A stretch of 64,000 nucleotides of DNA from Bacteroidales bacterium UBA755 (GCA_002297815.1 DBKH01000082.1:1-64000), one strand, 5' to 3'. Positions 27,939 to 37,552 are shown, counted from the stretch's first letter. Made by a program: numbers and translations. Notes: generated from the sequence alone by a model not told the origin.

Positions 27939-29242
27939 TGAAATCTCTACAGGTCATAACATTAGGTTGTTCCAAGAACACAGTTGACACAGAACATCTT
28001 TTGTCACAGGTAAAAGACTCTTGGCGTATCGTGCCGGAAGGAGATATCTGCCCGGTCGATGTTTTGGTGATCAATACTTGTGGTTTCATCGGAGACGCTA
28101 AGGAAGAATCCATTCAGACCATTCTTAACGCAGTGGAACGCAAAAAATCAGGTGAGGTTGGTAAAATTCTGGTTTTTGGATGCCTTTCCCAAAGATATTT
28201 GTCTCAAATGCCTGAACTGATACCGGAAGTTGATTTCTGGTTCGGGGCGAGGGATTTGGATCCAATTGTAAAAGCCCTTGGTTGTGTTCCTGTTAAGGAC
28301 CCGGCCAGACTTCGCACTGATCATAGGGCTTACGCTTATCTTAAGATTTCCGAGGGGTGTGACCGACGTTGCTCCTATTGCGCTATTCCGTTCATAAGGG
28401 GGGCTCACAAGTCGGTCCCGATTGAAACTTTGGTGTCTGAAGCCTCTGCGCTAGCAACGGACGGGGTCAAGGAGTTGATTCTGATAGCCCAAGACACAAC
28501 TTACTACGGTCTTGATCTTTATAAGCGTCGTGCTTTGGCAGAACTGCTTCGCAGGCTTTCTGAAGTGGAAGGAATCGAATGGATAAGAATTCATTATTCC
28601 TATCCTGCTGATTTCCCAGAGGACGTTCTTGAAGAGATGCGTGTTAACCCTAAGGTTTGCAAGTATTTGGACATACCGCTCCAGCACATTTCTGACAAGG
28701 TGTTGGACAAGATGCACCGGAATGTTGATGGAGAATGGACAAGGACGCTTATCAAGAAACTTCGTGATCAGGTTCCTGGTGTCGTCTTAAGGACAACTAT
28801 GATTGTCGGTCATCCCGGAGAAGGGAAGAAAGAATTTGAAGAACTTTTGGACTTTGTTCGCGAGGCGAAGTTTGAGCGTTTAGGAGCCTTTAAATATTCC
28901 GAAGAAGAAGGTACATACGGTGCAGTGAACTACAGGGATTCTGTGACCAAGAAGGAAAAAGAACGAAGGCTCGCTGAGTTAATGCAGGTTCAGAGCGGAA
29001 TCTCTTTAGCATTCAACGAATCAAGGGTCGGGAACATCGAGCGTGTCCTTGTTGATGATTATGCTGATGGAGTTCTGATTTGTCGAAGTCAATTCGAGAG
29101 TCCGGAAGTCGATGGGGAAATTGTTGTCAAGTATAATGGACAAGATTTCGATGGAATCCCTGCCGAAGATTTGTGTGGCAGGTTCATTGATGTGAAGATC
29201 ACCGGTGCGGATGAGTACGATCTGATTGCTGTGCCGGTCTAA
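27938..29242 (+). CDS. rimO: Ribosomal protein S12 methylthiotransferase RimO
   Basis: A 434-residue radical SAM enzyme that adds a methylthio group to an aspartate of ribosomal protein S12. The N-terminal UPF0004 domain has TLGCSKNTVDTEHLL and NTCGFIGDAKEES. The radical SAM cluster cysteines are C141, C145 and C148 in CDRRCSYCAIP. A C-terminal TRAM domain follows (RVLVDDYADGVLICRS). It starts with GTG overlapping the previous TAG by one base. Confidence 0.96.
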   Translation: MKSLQVITLGCSKNTVDTEHLLSQVKDSWRIVPEGDICPVDVLVINTCGFIGDAKEESIQTILNAVERKKSGEVGKILVFGCLSQRYLSQMPELIPEVDFWFGARDLDPIVKALGCVPVKDPARLRTDHRAYAYLKISEGCDRRCSYCAIPFIRGAHKSVPIETLVSEASALATDGVKELILIAQDTTYYGLDLYKRRALAELLRRLSEVEGIEWIRIHYSYPADFPEDVLEEMRVNPKVCKYLDIPLQHISDKVLDKMHRNVDGEWTRTLIKKLRDQVPGVVLRTTMIVGHPGEGKKEFEELLDFVREAKFERLGAFKYSEEEGTYGAVNYRDSVTKKEKERRLAELMQVQSGISLAFNESRVGNIERVLVDDYADGVLICRSQFESPEVDGEIVVKYNGQDFDGIPAEDLCGRFIDVKITGADEYDLIAVPV

Positions 29243-29254
29243 TATTCAAAGATT

Positions 29255-30205
29255 ATGAAAAATGCTTCATTGATGATGTTTGTCTTGGCTCTTCTGGTGA
29301 TGGGCTCTTGTGCTCCTCAGGCTTTTGTCGTGAGTCCTGAGATGCGTGGGCCTTCCAAGTCAGGATTGAACCTTGCGGGACGTACCATGGCTGTGGTCTA
29401 TCTTACTGACGGAAATCCACGCAATGACTCGTTTAATGCATCTGCGTCATCAGGTTTCGCTACTCGTCTAGAAGAAGATTATTTTGGTGGAGAACGAGAG
29501 ATTGAGTTGTTTACGGCTCGCTCTGGCAACGGGGCGGACTATTCGTCCAAAGACTCATTGGTTAATCTTGTGATGGAGACAGGCAAGGATGTTGTTTTTG
29601 TGATAGATGTTCCAGAATTGGGCATTCCAACAGTCAATTCACCAGTCAAACTCACGGGAAAGTCTGTGGCTTCGGACTCGTCTTATGTCTCAGTCGCTTC
29701 TGTGCCATTTACTACAAAGATCTATGTCTATGACTCTATGAACAAGGAGGATAGGGTCTTTGGCTTTGCAGGTGGACGCAGATTTAAAGTTGAGATTTAC
29801 AGTGATGGAACGAAGCCTGAGAGTAGCATTCTCAATGAAGTTTGGAATAATATGACCCCCGGAGCGGAAAACGCTGGGTATGTGGCGGCAGCATCTTTCT
29901 TGCCGACATGGAAGCAGGACACTTTTTACGTAATCTACTATGACGGTTCCGAGCAAGAATGGGACAAAGGTGCTGAATATGCATATTCTTACAAATGGAA
30001 AGAAGCCATTGAGCAGTGGACCAAGCTTTTGAAAAGCCGGAATGACGAGAAGAAAGCTTGTGCAGCCTATAACATAGCACTTGGGTGCTTCATGTGTGGC
30101 CAGCCTGCTTTGGCCGTGGAGTGGCTTGACCGCTCGGACAGTTACACTCCGGTGAGCTTATCCATAACATTAAGACAGAAAATTAACCAATATACAGGAC
30201 AATAG
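29255..30205 (+). CDS. Lipoprotein with C-terminal TPR region (DUF6340-like)
   Basis: A 316-residue lipoprotein (lipobox LLVMGSC). The first 210 residues are a mixed alpha/beta domain of unknown role; the end, from about residue 230, has two TPR-like helix pairs (YAYSYKWKEAIEQWTKLLKS and CAAYNIALGCFMCGQPALAVEWL). It resembles Bacteroidota proteins labelled DUF6340, an assignment from memory. It sits 12 bp after rimO and 1 bp before glpA, so it could share their transcript. Confidence 0.7.
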   Translation: MKNASLMMFVLALLVMGSCAPQAFVVSPEMRGPSKSGLNLAGRTMAVVYLTDGNPRNDSFNASASSGFATRLEEDYFGGEREIELFTARSGNGADYSSKDSLVNLVMETGKDVVFVIDVPELGIPTVNSPVKLTGKSVASDSSYVSVASVPFTTKIYVYDSMNKEDRVFGFAGGRRFKVEIYSDGTKPESSILNEVWNNMTPGAENAGYVAAASFLPTWKQDTFYVIYYDGSEQEWDKGAEYAYSYKWKEAIEQWTKLLKSRNDEKKACAAYNIALGCFMCGQPALAVEWLDRSDSYTPVSLSITLRQKINQYTGQ

Positions 30206-30206
30206 G

Positions 30207-31808
30207 ATGAATGAATATGATGTCATAATTGTCGGAGGTGGCATAACTGGTGCCGGAACGGCAAGGGACTGTGCTTTACGAGGCTTACGTGTGCTTCTTA
30301 TTGAGCGTTTCGACATAGCGACTGGGGCAACGGGTAGAAACCACGGATTGCTCCACAGCGGTGCTCGCTACGCTGTGACTGACCAGGAATCAGCCACGGA
30401 GTGCATCAAAGAGAACATGATTCTGAAAAAGATCGCCCGGCATTGCGTGGATGACACGTCAGGATTGTTCATCACTCTGCCAGAGGATGATCTTGCCTAT
30501 CAAGACACTTTTGTCAAGGCTTGTCTGTCGGCAGGAATTAAGGCGGAAGTGATTGATCCAGAGCTTGCAAAAAGGATGGAACCATCGGTGAACCCGACAT
30601 TAATCGGAGCTGTTAAGGTCCCAGACGGGTCGGTTGACCCGTTTCGTCTTTGTGCATCCAATATGTTTGACGCGAAAATTCATGGAGCCAAAGTCCTAGT
30701 ATATTCAGAAGTCATAGAAATTATTAAGGAGCAGGACACTGTTAAAGGTGTGAAAGTCCTTGACCATCACACTGGAATTGTTACAGATTATTATGCTCCT
30801 GTTACTGTCAATGCTGGTGGAATTTGGGGACATCACATCGCCCAGATGGCTGGAGCTAACATTAGCATGTTCCCTGCAAAAGGAGCATTACTGATTTTCG
30901 CCCACAGAGTCAACAGTGTAGTGATCAACCGTTGCCGCAAGCCTGCAAACGCGGATATCCTTGTCCCTGGCGACACTGTTTGTGTCATTGGGACTACTTC
31001 AACAAAAGTTCCTTACGAAGAATGTGACCATCTGCGTGTCACTCCTGATGAAGTTGATCTTCTACTGACAGAAGGAGCTAAGTTGGCTCCATGCTTGGCC
31101 CAAACACGTGTGCTTAGGGCTTATGCTGGGGTTCGTCCATTGGTGTCTGCTGAAAATGATCCGAGTGGACGTAACATCAGCCGTGGAATAGTTTGCCTTG
31201 ACCATGAGAGTCGTGACGGAATTAAAGGTTTTGTCAGCATTACAGGAGGTAAGCTTATGACCTATAGGTTAATGGGTGAAATGGCTGCAGATGTTGTTTG
31301 TAAGAAACTGGGAGTGGATGCGCGCTGCACAACAGCTGTTACCCCTCTTCCGGGGTCAGAGCCTGGAGGAATCGAAGAGATTTCAAAGAAGATCTGGGAA
31401 GTCCCTACAATGGTTCAGAAAGCATCTGTAGGACGTATTGGTACACAGGCTGCTAATTTGGACTTTGACGGTGACGTAAAAGGAAGTCTTGTCTGCGAGT
31501 GTGAAGAGGTCTCGGTTTCTGAGGTTGATTCAGCCATTGAAAACTTAGATGTCAACAATCTTGTGGATCTAAGACGCCGTACACGTTTCGGAATGGGAAC
31601 ATGCCAAGGAGAGCTTTGCGCATGCAGGGCTGCTGGGCGTTTGGCAAAGGCGCGGAAGTGCACTTCCAAGGCGCGAGCCGACTTGAAAGATTTTATGAAC
31701 GAGAGGTGGAAAGGAATGTATCCAATAGCATGGGGCGAGACACTCCGCGAAAGTGCTTACACTCAATGGGTATATTCAGAAGTTATGGGACTTGGTGAGG
31801 AAATATAG
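30207..31808 (+). CDS. glpA: Anaerobic glycerol-3-phosphate dehydrogenase subunit A
   Basis: A 533-residue FAD flavoprotein catalytic subunit that oxidises sn-glycerol-3-phosphate to dihydroxyacetone phosphate. It starts with the dinucleotide fold DVIIVGGGITGAGTARDCALRG, followed by GATGRNHGLLHSGARYAV. The C-terminal BFD-type [2Fe-2S] domain is present: CECEEVSVSEVDSAI and MGTCQGELCACR. Gene order glpA-glpB-glpC matches the three-subunit quinone-linked enzyme. Confidence 0.95.
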   Translation: MNEYDVIIVGGGITGAGTARDCALRGLRVLLIERFDIATGATGRNHGLLHSGARYAVTDQESATECIKENMILKKIARHCVDDTSGLFITLPEDDLAYQDTFVKACLSAGIKAEVIDPELAKRMEPSVNPTLIGAVKVPDGSVDPFRLCASNMFDAKIHGAKVLVYSEVIEIIKEQDTVKGVKVLDHHTGIVTDYYAPVTVNAGGIWGHHIAQMAGANISMFPAKGALLIFAHRVNSVVINRCRKPANADILVPGDTVCVIGTTSTKVPYEECDHLRVTPDEVDLLLTEGAKLAPCLAQTRVLRAYAGVRPLVSAENDPSGRNISRGIVCLDHESRDGIKGFVSITGGKLMTYRLMGEMAADVVCKKLGVDARCTTAVTPLPGSEPGGIEEISKKIWEVPTMVQKASVGRIGTQAANLDFDGDVKGSLVCECEEVSVSEVDSAIENLDVNNLVDLRRRTRFGMGTCQGELCACRAAGRLAKARKCTSKARADLKDFMNERWKGMYPIAWGETLRESAYTQWVYSEVMGLGEEI

Positions 31809-31820
31809 GAGGACGAGGAC

Positions 31821-33146
31821 ATGAGATTTGATGTTATAATTGTAGGTGGTGGCCTTTCTTCGTTGGCTTGTGGGATTAAGTTGCAGAAAGGAGGAAAGAA
31901 ATGCTTGATTGTTTCCGCTGGGCAGAATGCTCTTCACTTTTCTTCCGGAGCATTAGGATTGCTTGCGAAACTTCCTGATGGAACAGAAGTGACAGAACCT
32001 CTTTCAGCTGTAGAGAAACTATCTTCCGAGCATCCATATTCAAAGATAGGGGAGCGTAGGCTTTCTGAATATGTCGCCTCGACTCCGGGATTTTTCTCTG
32101 ATTGTGGGGTGGCTCTGCATCCTGTTGTTTCAGTCGCTTCGGTCGCTGAGCCAGTCGAAGCGGTCGAATCATTGCATGTCTCTTCGCCAAGCTCAGTGAC
32201 CAGTTCTGTCCGCAATGGCTACCGCATTACCGCTCTCGGCACATTAAAGCCTGCATGGCTTGCCATGGATGACGTGACATTGCTTGCATCTAAAGATGAG
32301 AAGATAGGGCAAAAAGCCCTGATAGTTAACTTCGCAGGTTTTTTGGATTTCAATACTCGCTTCATCGCTGAGGGCTTCGAGAAACGTGGAACTGAATGTC
32401 GGATAGAATCCGTTAAACTTGACGAGGTCGAACATCTTCGCAAGAATCCCACTGAGATGAGATCAGTGAACATCGCGCGTGTGATGAATCACGAAGCCAA
32501 TTGGAAACAGTTTGCTCATATAGTTCGGGAATTACTTGATGGTGAGGATGTAGTCGTACTGCCTGAGGTGTTTGGCTTTGAAGAACCTGTCATCATGCAG
32601 TGGATTAAGGAAATGATTCCTGCAAAGGTCTTGTTTATCGGGACCACTCCTCCATCCGTTCCGGGAATCCGTACTCAACGCCTTTTGAAGAAAGCATTTG
32701 AGGCTGCTGGTGGCACATTCTTGATGGGAGACGAGGCTCTAGATGCTGTGTTTGACGGAGAACGAGTGGCAAGCATCCGCACAGCCAATCTCGGTGCACT
32801 TCGTCTAGAGGCTGACACATTCATCCTTGCTAGTGGTAATCTCTTTGGTAAAGGTCTTGTGGCTTCTCCTAATGAAATAATGGAACCTGTTTTCGGCCTT
32901 GATATCGATTATCCTGCCGAAAGAAAGGATTGGTACGATGAGAATTTCTTCGCTCGTCAGAATTACACTGGTTTCGGAGTAAAAACCAACGAGAATTTCC
33001 AACCATTGCGTGAGGGCAATGTCGTCCCGAACCTCTATGTGATTGGTTCTGAAGTCGGAGGTTGCAATCCTCTTGCAGAAGGTAGCGGAGCAGGCGTTGC
33101 AATCATGACTGCGTTCAGCACAGCTGACAGGATTCTGGATAAGTAA
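31821..33146 (+). CDS. glpB: Anaerobic glycerol-3-phosphate dehydrogenase subunit B
   Basis: A 441-residue flavoprotein subunit. The N-terminus has a Rossmann motif (DVIIVGGGLSSLACGIKL) and the end has the second FAD contact (NLYVIGSEVGGCNPLAEGSGAGVA). Residues of about 103-117 (VSVASVAEPVEAVES) come from an in-frame copy of the dispersed repeat at 32141-32162; the reading frame is intact, so the gene is probably functional. Confidence 0.93.
   Translation: MRFDVIIVGGGLSSLACGIKLQKGGKKCLIVSAGQNALHFSSGALGLLAKLPDGTEVTEPLSAVEKLSSEHPYSKIGERRLSEYVASTPGFFSDCGVALHPVVSVASVAEPVEAVESLHVSSPSSVTSSVRNGYRITALGTLKPAWLAMDDVTLLASKDEKIGQKALIVNFAGFLDFNTRFIAEGFEKRGTECRIESVKLDEVEHLRKNPTEMRSVNIARVMNHEANWKQFAHIVRELLDGEDVVVLPEVFGFEEPVIMQWIKEMIPAKVLFIGTTPPSVPGIRTQRLLKKAFEAAGGTFLMGDEALDAVFDGERVASIRTANLGALRLEADTFILASGNLFGKGLVASPNEIMEPVFGLDIDYPAERKDWYDENFFARQNYTGFGVKTNENFQPLREGNVVPNLYVIGSEVGGCNPLAEGSGAGVAIMTAFSTADRILDK
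32141..32162. repeat. Copy of the CGCTTCGACAGGCTCAGCG repeat inside glpB
   Basis: The reverse-complement core is present with one mismatch (CCAG for CCTG), preceded by a half copy at 32131-32140. It is read in frame as VAEPVEA within GlpB. The same peptide appears wherever this repeat is translated in this phase. Confidence 0.75.
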
Positions 33147-33178
33147 ATCGTTGATATTCATTTGACATTGAAAGAGAT

Positions 33179-34417
33179 ATGCAAGAGAAAAACATAAGTT
33201 TCAATAATTTCGAACAGTGCATCAAATGTACGATCTGCACAGCTTACTGTCCGGTTGTGGCCGTCAACCCGTTGTACCCTGGTCCTAAGCAGGCCGGCCC
33301 TGACGGGGAGCGTCTTCGTCTTAAGAACAAGTACTTTTTCGATGAGAACTTGAAGTATTGCATGAACTGCAAACGTTGCGAGGTGGCCTGTCCGTCCGGT
33401 GTAAAAATCGCAGATCTGATCCATTCCGCACGCAGACGTTTTAGTTCCAGTACCCCAGGACTTCGTGACCGTCTTTTGGCTAGTACTGACTTTATGGGCA
33501 AAATGGCTAGACCATTCGCTCCAATAGTGAACTTTATGGTGGCTTCCAAGCCAGTTAAAGCGGTGATGGACGCTACTCTCCACATCGACAGCCATAGGAC
33601 TTTCCCGAAATACCAAGCTCACGGTTTTGAGTCATGGTTTAGGAAAGAGGCACAGGAGGCTCAGAAAGCATATTCAAAGCAAGTCGCATTCTTCCATGGC
33701 TGTTCGACTGAGTTCCAACAACCTGAGGTAGGCAAGGCTTTCGTGACAGTTCTGAATGCTGTTGGATATGGAGTTCAGCTAATGGATGAGAAGTGCTGTG
33801 GTGTAGCGATGATTTCCAATGGAATGTGGAATGGGGCAACTAAGCACGCTAAACATAATGTCTCTGTCTTTGAAAAGGCTGTAGCAGCCGGACTTCCGAT
33901 TGTGGCAACATCCTCCACCTGTGTCTTCACGATGAGGGATGAATATCCTGACGTACTTTCTGTTGACAATTCTTCTGTCCGTGACAGCATAACCCTAGTG
34001 GAGAAGTTTCTTTTCGAACTCTTGGATGGCGGTAAGATTAAATTAATATTTAAGGAGGACTATCGCGCGAGGATAGCCTATCATATTCCTTGCCACGTGG
34101 AGAAACTCGGATGGAGCATATTCACTAAGGCTCTAATGAATATGATTCCGGGAGTGACGTTCACTGTCCTAGACAGCGGCTGCTGCGGCATCGCTGGCAC
34201 CTACGGCTTCAAGAAGGAGAATTACAAGTACTCGCAGGAGATCGGGCGTCCGGTATTTGAGCAAATTAAGGCTGTCGCTCCTGATTTTGTTTGCAGCGAG
34301 TGTGAGACCTGCAAGTGGCAAATAGAAATGTCCACGGAGTACAAGGTCAAGAATCCTATTCTGATCCTAGCGGAGGCTTTGGATCTAGAGGCTACTGCCA
34401 AAGCTAACTCACGTTAG
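33179..34417 (+). CDS. glpC: Anaerobic glycerol-3-phosphate dehydrogenase subunit C
   Basis: A 412-residue iron-sulfur subunit passing electrons from GlpAB to the membrane. Two 4Fe-4S motifs lie near the N-terminus (CIKCTICTAYCPV and CMNCKRCEVACPSG), followed by two CCG-type domains (EKCCGVAMISNG and DSGCCGIAGTYGFKKEN). The last gene of the operon; a perfect hairpin terminator follows. Confidence 0.95.
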   Translation: MQEKNISFNNFEQCIKCTICTAYCPVVAVNPLYPGPKQAGPDGERLRLKNKYFFDENLKYCMNCKRCEVACPSGVKIADLIHSARRRFSSSTPGLRDRLLASTDFMGKMARPFAPIVNFMVASKPVKAVMDATLHIDSHRTFPKYQAHGFESWFRKEAQEAQKAYSKQVAFFHGCSTEFQQPEVGKAFVTVLNAVGYGVQLMDEKCCGVAMISNGMWNGATKHAKHNVSVFEKAVAAGLPIVATSSTCVFTMRDEYPDVLSVDNSSVRDSITLVEKFLFELLDGGKIKLIFKEDYRARIAYHIPCHVEKLGWSIFTKALMNMIPGVTFTVLDSGCCGIAGTYGFKKENYKYSQEIGRPVFEQIKAVAPDFVCSECETCKWQIEMSTEYKVKNPILILAEALDLEATAKANSR

Positions 34418-34458
34418 ATGGCTTATTGTGGAGCGTAAGTGCTTGATTTGTAATTTAT

Positions 34459-34502
34459 AAAGCAATGTCCTTTAGTCAATTCTGGCTGAAGGACATTGCT
34501 TT
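34459..34502. terminator. Bidirectional hairpin terminator between glpC and RNase P RNA
   Basis: A 17-bp stem (34459-34475 with 34486-34502, one G-U pair) and a 10-nt loop. It is placed to end both the glpC transcript and the oppositely directed RNase P RNA. The stem ends in AAA/TTT. Confidence 0.75.
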
Positions 34503-34540
34503 AATTGCTTATTGTCAGGTTGTTATGCTTCACGTAAAAA

Positions 34541-34862
34541 AGGCGGGACCGTAAGCCGGTTTCTGTTTTTGAATCTGCCATTTATCTTCGCAACCTACCC
34601 CCTGGCATCGGGCGGGCAGCCCTCATCTGCCAGTATATTTGGTCTTGCAGGCCCTAACATCGTACCTGGATGGCGTCACCGACACCCATCGTGAGCTCTT
34701 GCCTCACGTTTTCACCCTTGCCTGTTGTCAGGCGGTTGTTTTCTGTTACGTCTGTCATAAGATTACTCCCATCTGAGCTTTCCTCAGTAGGGTGCCCTGC
34801 CCTGTCCGGACTTTCCTCACCTGGAGCTGAAGCTCCGCAGCGCGGCAGATCGTCCCACCTTT
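34541..34862 (-). ncRNA. rnpB: RNase P RNA, bacterial type A
   Basis: The catalytic RNA that matures tRNA 5' ends. On the minus strand the 5' region carries the conserved GAGGAAAGTCCGGACAGG (near 34820-34803) and the 3' end carries the P4 partner ACAGAAACCGGCTTACGG (near 34565-34548). The first and last bases (GGTGGGACGAT and GTCCCGCC) pair as helix P1. The length of about 320 nt is compact but acceptable. Boundaries are estimated to within about 10 nt. Confidence 0.9.
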
Positions 34863-34870
34863 TTATCTTG

Positions 34871-34878
34871 CAAAAGTA
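34871..34878 (-). promoter_or_regulatory. -7 element (TACTTTTG) for RNase P RNA
   Basis: The minus strand reads TACTTTTG about 8-9 nt upstream of the estimated RNA start, which is the expected spacing for this element. Confidence 0.6.
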
Positions 34879-34906
34879 CGAAAAAAACTTCATAATCCGT
34901 CTTTTC

Positions 34907-34971
34907 GGTCGCTGAGCCTGTCGAAGCGACTACAATAGTAGAATCGGTACGCTTCGACAGGCTCAGCGACC
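34907..34971. repeat. Head-to-head pair of dispersed repeats
   Basis: Bases 34907-34930 and 34950-34971 are the same repeat (core CGCTTCGACAGGCTCAGCG) in opposite orientations, 19 nt apart, so together they form a long hairpin. A decayed third copy lies near 34979-34997. They sit between the rnpB promoter and the pyrG promoter. Confidence 0.85.
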
Positions 34972-35054
34972 GATAGAAGAGGCTCAGCTACCGCTTCTCC
35001 GTCCGATGAAAAGCATTTAATAAACAAAAATTTTCGGTAATGACATTTTTGACA

Positions 35055-35062
35055 TAAATTTG
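35055..35062 (+). promoter_or_regulatory. -7 element (TAAATTTG) for pyrG
   Basis: A perfect TAnnTTTG match 26 nt before the pyrG start codon. Confidence 0.55.
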
Positions 35063-35088
35063 TAGTCCAGTAAAGAGCAGAAAAGAAT

Positions 35089-36702
35089 ATGAGTACAAAG
35101 TATGTTTTCGTTACTGGCGGTGTCGCTTCGTCCCTTGGAAAGGGCATTATTGCCGCATCATTGGCCAAACTTCTTCAAGCCAGAGGCCTAAAGGTCACCA
35201 TCCAGAAATTCGATCCCTACATCAACATTGATCCGGGTACATTAAATCCCTACGAACACGGGGAGTGTTACGTGACTGATGATGGAGCAGAGACCGATCT
35301 CGACCTTGGTCATTATGAGAGATTTCTTGGCGTACACATGTCCAAGGCCAACAATGTGACCACTGGAAAGATTTACTGGACCGTCATCAACAAGGAGAGG
35401 GAAGGAGCGTATCTTGGCAAGACTGTACAGATTGTACCTCATATAACTGACGAGATTAAGCGCAGGATGCTGCTTCTTGGAAAGACTGGAAAATATGACG
35501 TTATCGTTACGGAAGTTGGTGGCACTGTGGGAGATATGGAATCTCAGCCGTTTGTAGAAGCCATTCGACAACTCCAGTGGGAACTTCCTGACGAGGATCT
35601 CATCAGCATCCACCTGACTCTGGTCCCTTACCTTCGCGCAGCCAAGGAACTCAAGACTAAGCCAACCCAGCACTCTGTCCAGATGCTCCAGCAGGCTGGA
35701 GTACATCCGGACATCATCGTCTGTCGTACCGAGATGGAACTCACTCCGGAGATTAGACGCAAGGTCGCTCTTTTCTGCAATGTCAAGCCAGGTCATGTGA
35801 TCCAATCAATAGATGCTCCGTCAATCTATCAGGTGCCTCTGAATATGGAGGACGAGCACCTTGATGAGATGGTTCTGAATCATTTCGGAATCTCCGCTCC
35901 GGAGCCAGACTTCACAAACCTTAAGTCTTTCCTTGATAGACTCTATAACCCTAAACATCAGGTAGATATAGCACTTGTTGGCAAATATGTCGAACTTCAA
36001 GACGCTTACAAATCTATCCTAGAGTCCTTCGTCCACGCTGGAGCCGCCAACGAGTGTAAGGTGAATGTCCACACGGTTCAGAGCGAGCATCTTGACAGTT
36101 CCAACCTTGAGGAGAAAATCGGGAATATGGACGGAATCCTCGTTGCTCCTGGATTCGGGGAGAGGGGATTGGAAGGCAAGATTCTTGCAATCAAATACGC
36201 CCGCGAGCACAACGTGCCTTTCTTTGGAATATGTCTGGGAATGCAGATGTGTGTGGTGGAGTTTGCTAGAGACGTGCTTGGAATCAAGGACGCGATTTCA
36301 GCGGAAGTCAATCCGAATGCTGCTAACCCAGTCATTGACCTGATGGAAGAACAGAAGAGCACCACGATCAAGGGTGGGACAATGAGGCTTGGAGCGTACG
36401 ACTGTAAACTGGACAAGAACTCGTTGGCTTACAGGATCTACGGTAGTGAGATGATTTCGGAGAGACACCGTCACCGCTACGAGTTCAACAACGCCTACCT
36501 TGAAAGGATGGAGGCTGCTGGGCTTAAGGCCACAGGAAAGAATCCGGACACCGGCCTAGTGGAGATCGTTGAGATCCCGACGCATCCGTTCTTCATCGGA
36601 GTACAGTTCCATCCAGAACTGAAGAGCACACCGGAGAATCCTCAGCCGATCTTCGTGAAGTTCGTAGCTGCTGCCATGGTTTTCAGAGAAAAGAAGAAGT
36701 AG
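35089..36702 (+). CDS. pyrG: CTP synthase
   Basis: A 537-residue enzyme that makes CTP from UTP with glutamine nitrogen. The synthase domain starts KYVFVTGGVASSLGKGIIAASL; the C-terminal class I glutaminase has the nucleophile in FFGICLGMQMC and the His/Glu dyad in GVQFHPELKSTPE. Full length for the family. Confidence 0.97.
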   Translation: MSTKYVFVTGGVASSLGKGIIAASLAKLLQARGLKVTIQKFDPYINIDPGTLNPYEHGECYVTDDGAETDLDLGHYERFLGVHMSKANNVTTGKIYWTVINKEREGAYLGKTVQIVPHITDEIKRRMLLLGKTGKYDVIVTEVGGTVGDMESQPFVEAIRQLQWELPDEDLISIHLTLVPYLRAAKELKTKPTQHSVQMLQQAGVHPDIIVCRTEMELTPEIRRKVALFCNVKPGHVIQSIDAPSIYQVPLNMEDEHLDEMVLNHFGISAPEPDFTNLKSFLDRLYNPKHQVDIALVGKYVELQDAYKSILESFVHAGAANECKVNVHTVQSEHLDSSNLEEKIGNMDGILVAPGFGERGLEGKILAIKYAREHNVPFFGICLGMQMCVVEFARDVLGIKDAISAEVNPNAANPVIDLMEEQKSTTIKGGTMRLGAYDCKLDKNSLAYRIYGSEMISERHRHRYEFNNAYLERMEAAGLKATGKNPDTGLVEIVEIPTHPFFIGVQFHPELKSTPENPQPIFVKFVAAAMVFREKKK

Positions 36703-36733
36703 ATAAAATGAAGGTGACCCCGAAGAGAATAAG

Positions 36734-37516
36734 ATGAATACAATGAGAAGATTCATGAATATATTCATAGGAACAGCGTTGGCCATGTTGGCACTGCTTT
36801 CCTCTTCATGTGCTGACGCCAAGGTGCGCCAGTACAAAGTTCAAGTTGTGAAGGAATATATTCACGATGAGACTTCGTTCACTCAGGGGCTTTTCTTCCT
36901 GAACGGGGAGATGATTGAGACCACAGGGCAATATGGCGAATCGACTCTCCGTAAGGTGGATTTTGCGACAGGAAAGGCCTTGAAGAGGTTTGATTTCGAC
37001 AAGAAATATTTCCTAGAAGGCTCTGTGGAGTTGAATGGCAACATATTCATTCTCACTTGGTTGAATAAGGTTGCCTTTGTTTATGATGCTAAAACTCTGT
37101 CCTACAAATCGACATGGAGTTATCCGCGTGAGGGGTGGGGGCTTACTACGGATGGGAAGAGCTTGATTGCGTCAGACGGCTCTGCTAAGTTGTACTTTAT
37201 GGATGAAAAGTTCAAACAGCAGAAGGTGCTGACTGTCAAGATGAATGGACGTCCGGTGCGGATGCTGAACGAATTGGAATGGATAGAGGGGAAGATTTGG
37301 GCTAATGTCTATTTGACTGACTTGATTGTGATAATCAATCCTTCTGACGGGACAGTCGAGGGGACTATTGATTGCACAGGACTTTTGCCTAAGTCATTGC
37401 GTGATGCTAACACGGATGTGCTGAACGGAATTGCTTACAATTCTAAAGACGGTAAGATTTACCTTACCGGCAAGTGTTGGAAGCGGCTCTATGAGGTGCG
37501 TCTGGTGGAAAAATGA
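36734..37516 (+). CDS. Glutaminyl-peptide cyclotransferase (plant-type fold), exported
   Basis: A 260-residue protein with a signal peptide and lipobox-like SSSC at about residue 25. The beta-propeller family PF05096 is recognised from FTQGLFFLNGEMIETTGQYGES, FFEGS-like FLEGSVELNG, GWGLTTDGKSLIASDGS and ELEWIEGKIWANVY. It forms pyroglutamate at N-terminal Gln of exported proteins, and Bacteroidota with periplasmic proteases often have it. A start three codons later (36743) is also possible. Confidence 0.9.
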   Translation: MNTMRRFMNIFIGTALAMLALLSSSCADAKVRQYKVQVVKEYIHDETSFTQGLFFLNGEMIETTGQYGESTLRKVDFATGKALKRFDFDKKYFLEGSVELNGNIFILTWLNKVAFVYDAKTLSYKSTWSYPREGWGLTTDGKSLIASDGSAKLYFMDEKFKQQKVLTVKMNGRPVRMLNELEWIEGKIWANVYLTDLIVIINPSDGTVEGTIDCTGLLPKSLRDANTDVLNGIAYNSKDGKIYLTGKCWKRLYEVRLVEK

Positions 37517-37517
37517 T

Positions 37518-37541
37518 GGTCGCTGAGCCTGTCGTAGCGAC
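37518..37541. repeat. Dispersed repeat directly after the cyclotransferase gene
   Basis: A 24-bp copy of the CGCTTCGACAGGCTCAGCG family with one mismatch, beginning one base after the stop codon and ending about 12 nt before the TPP riboswitch. Confidence 0.75.
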
Positions 37542-37552
37542 TGATTAATTAA

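Noticed and set aside
34890..35168. A 92-codon minus-strand frame with a VAEPVEA peptide
   Set aside because: It is the translated repeat cluster running through the pyrG promoter and start; not a gene.
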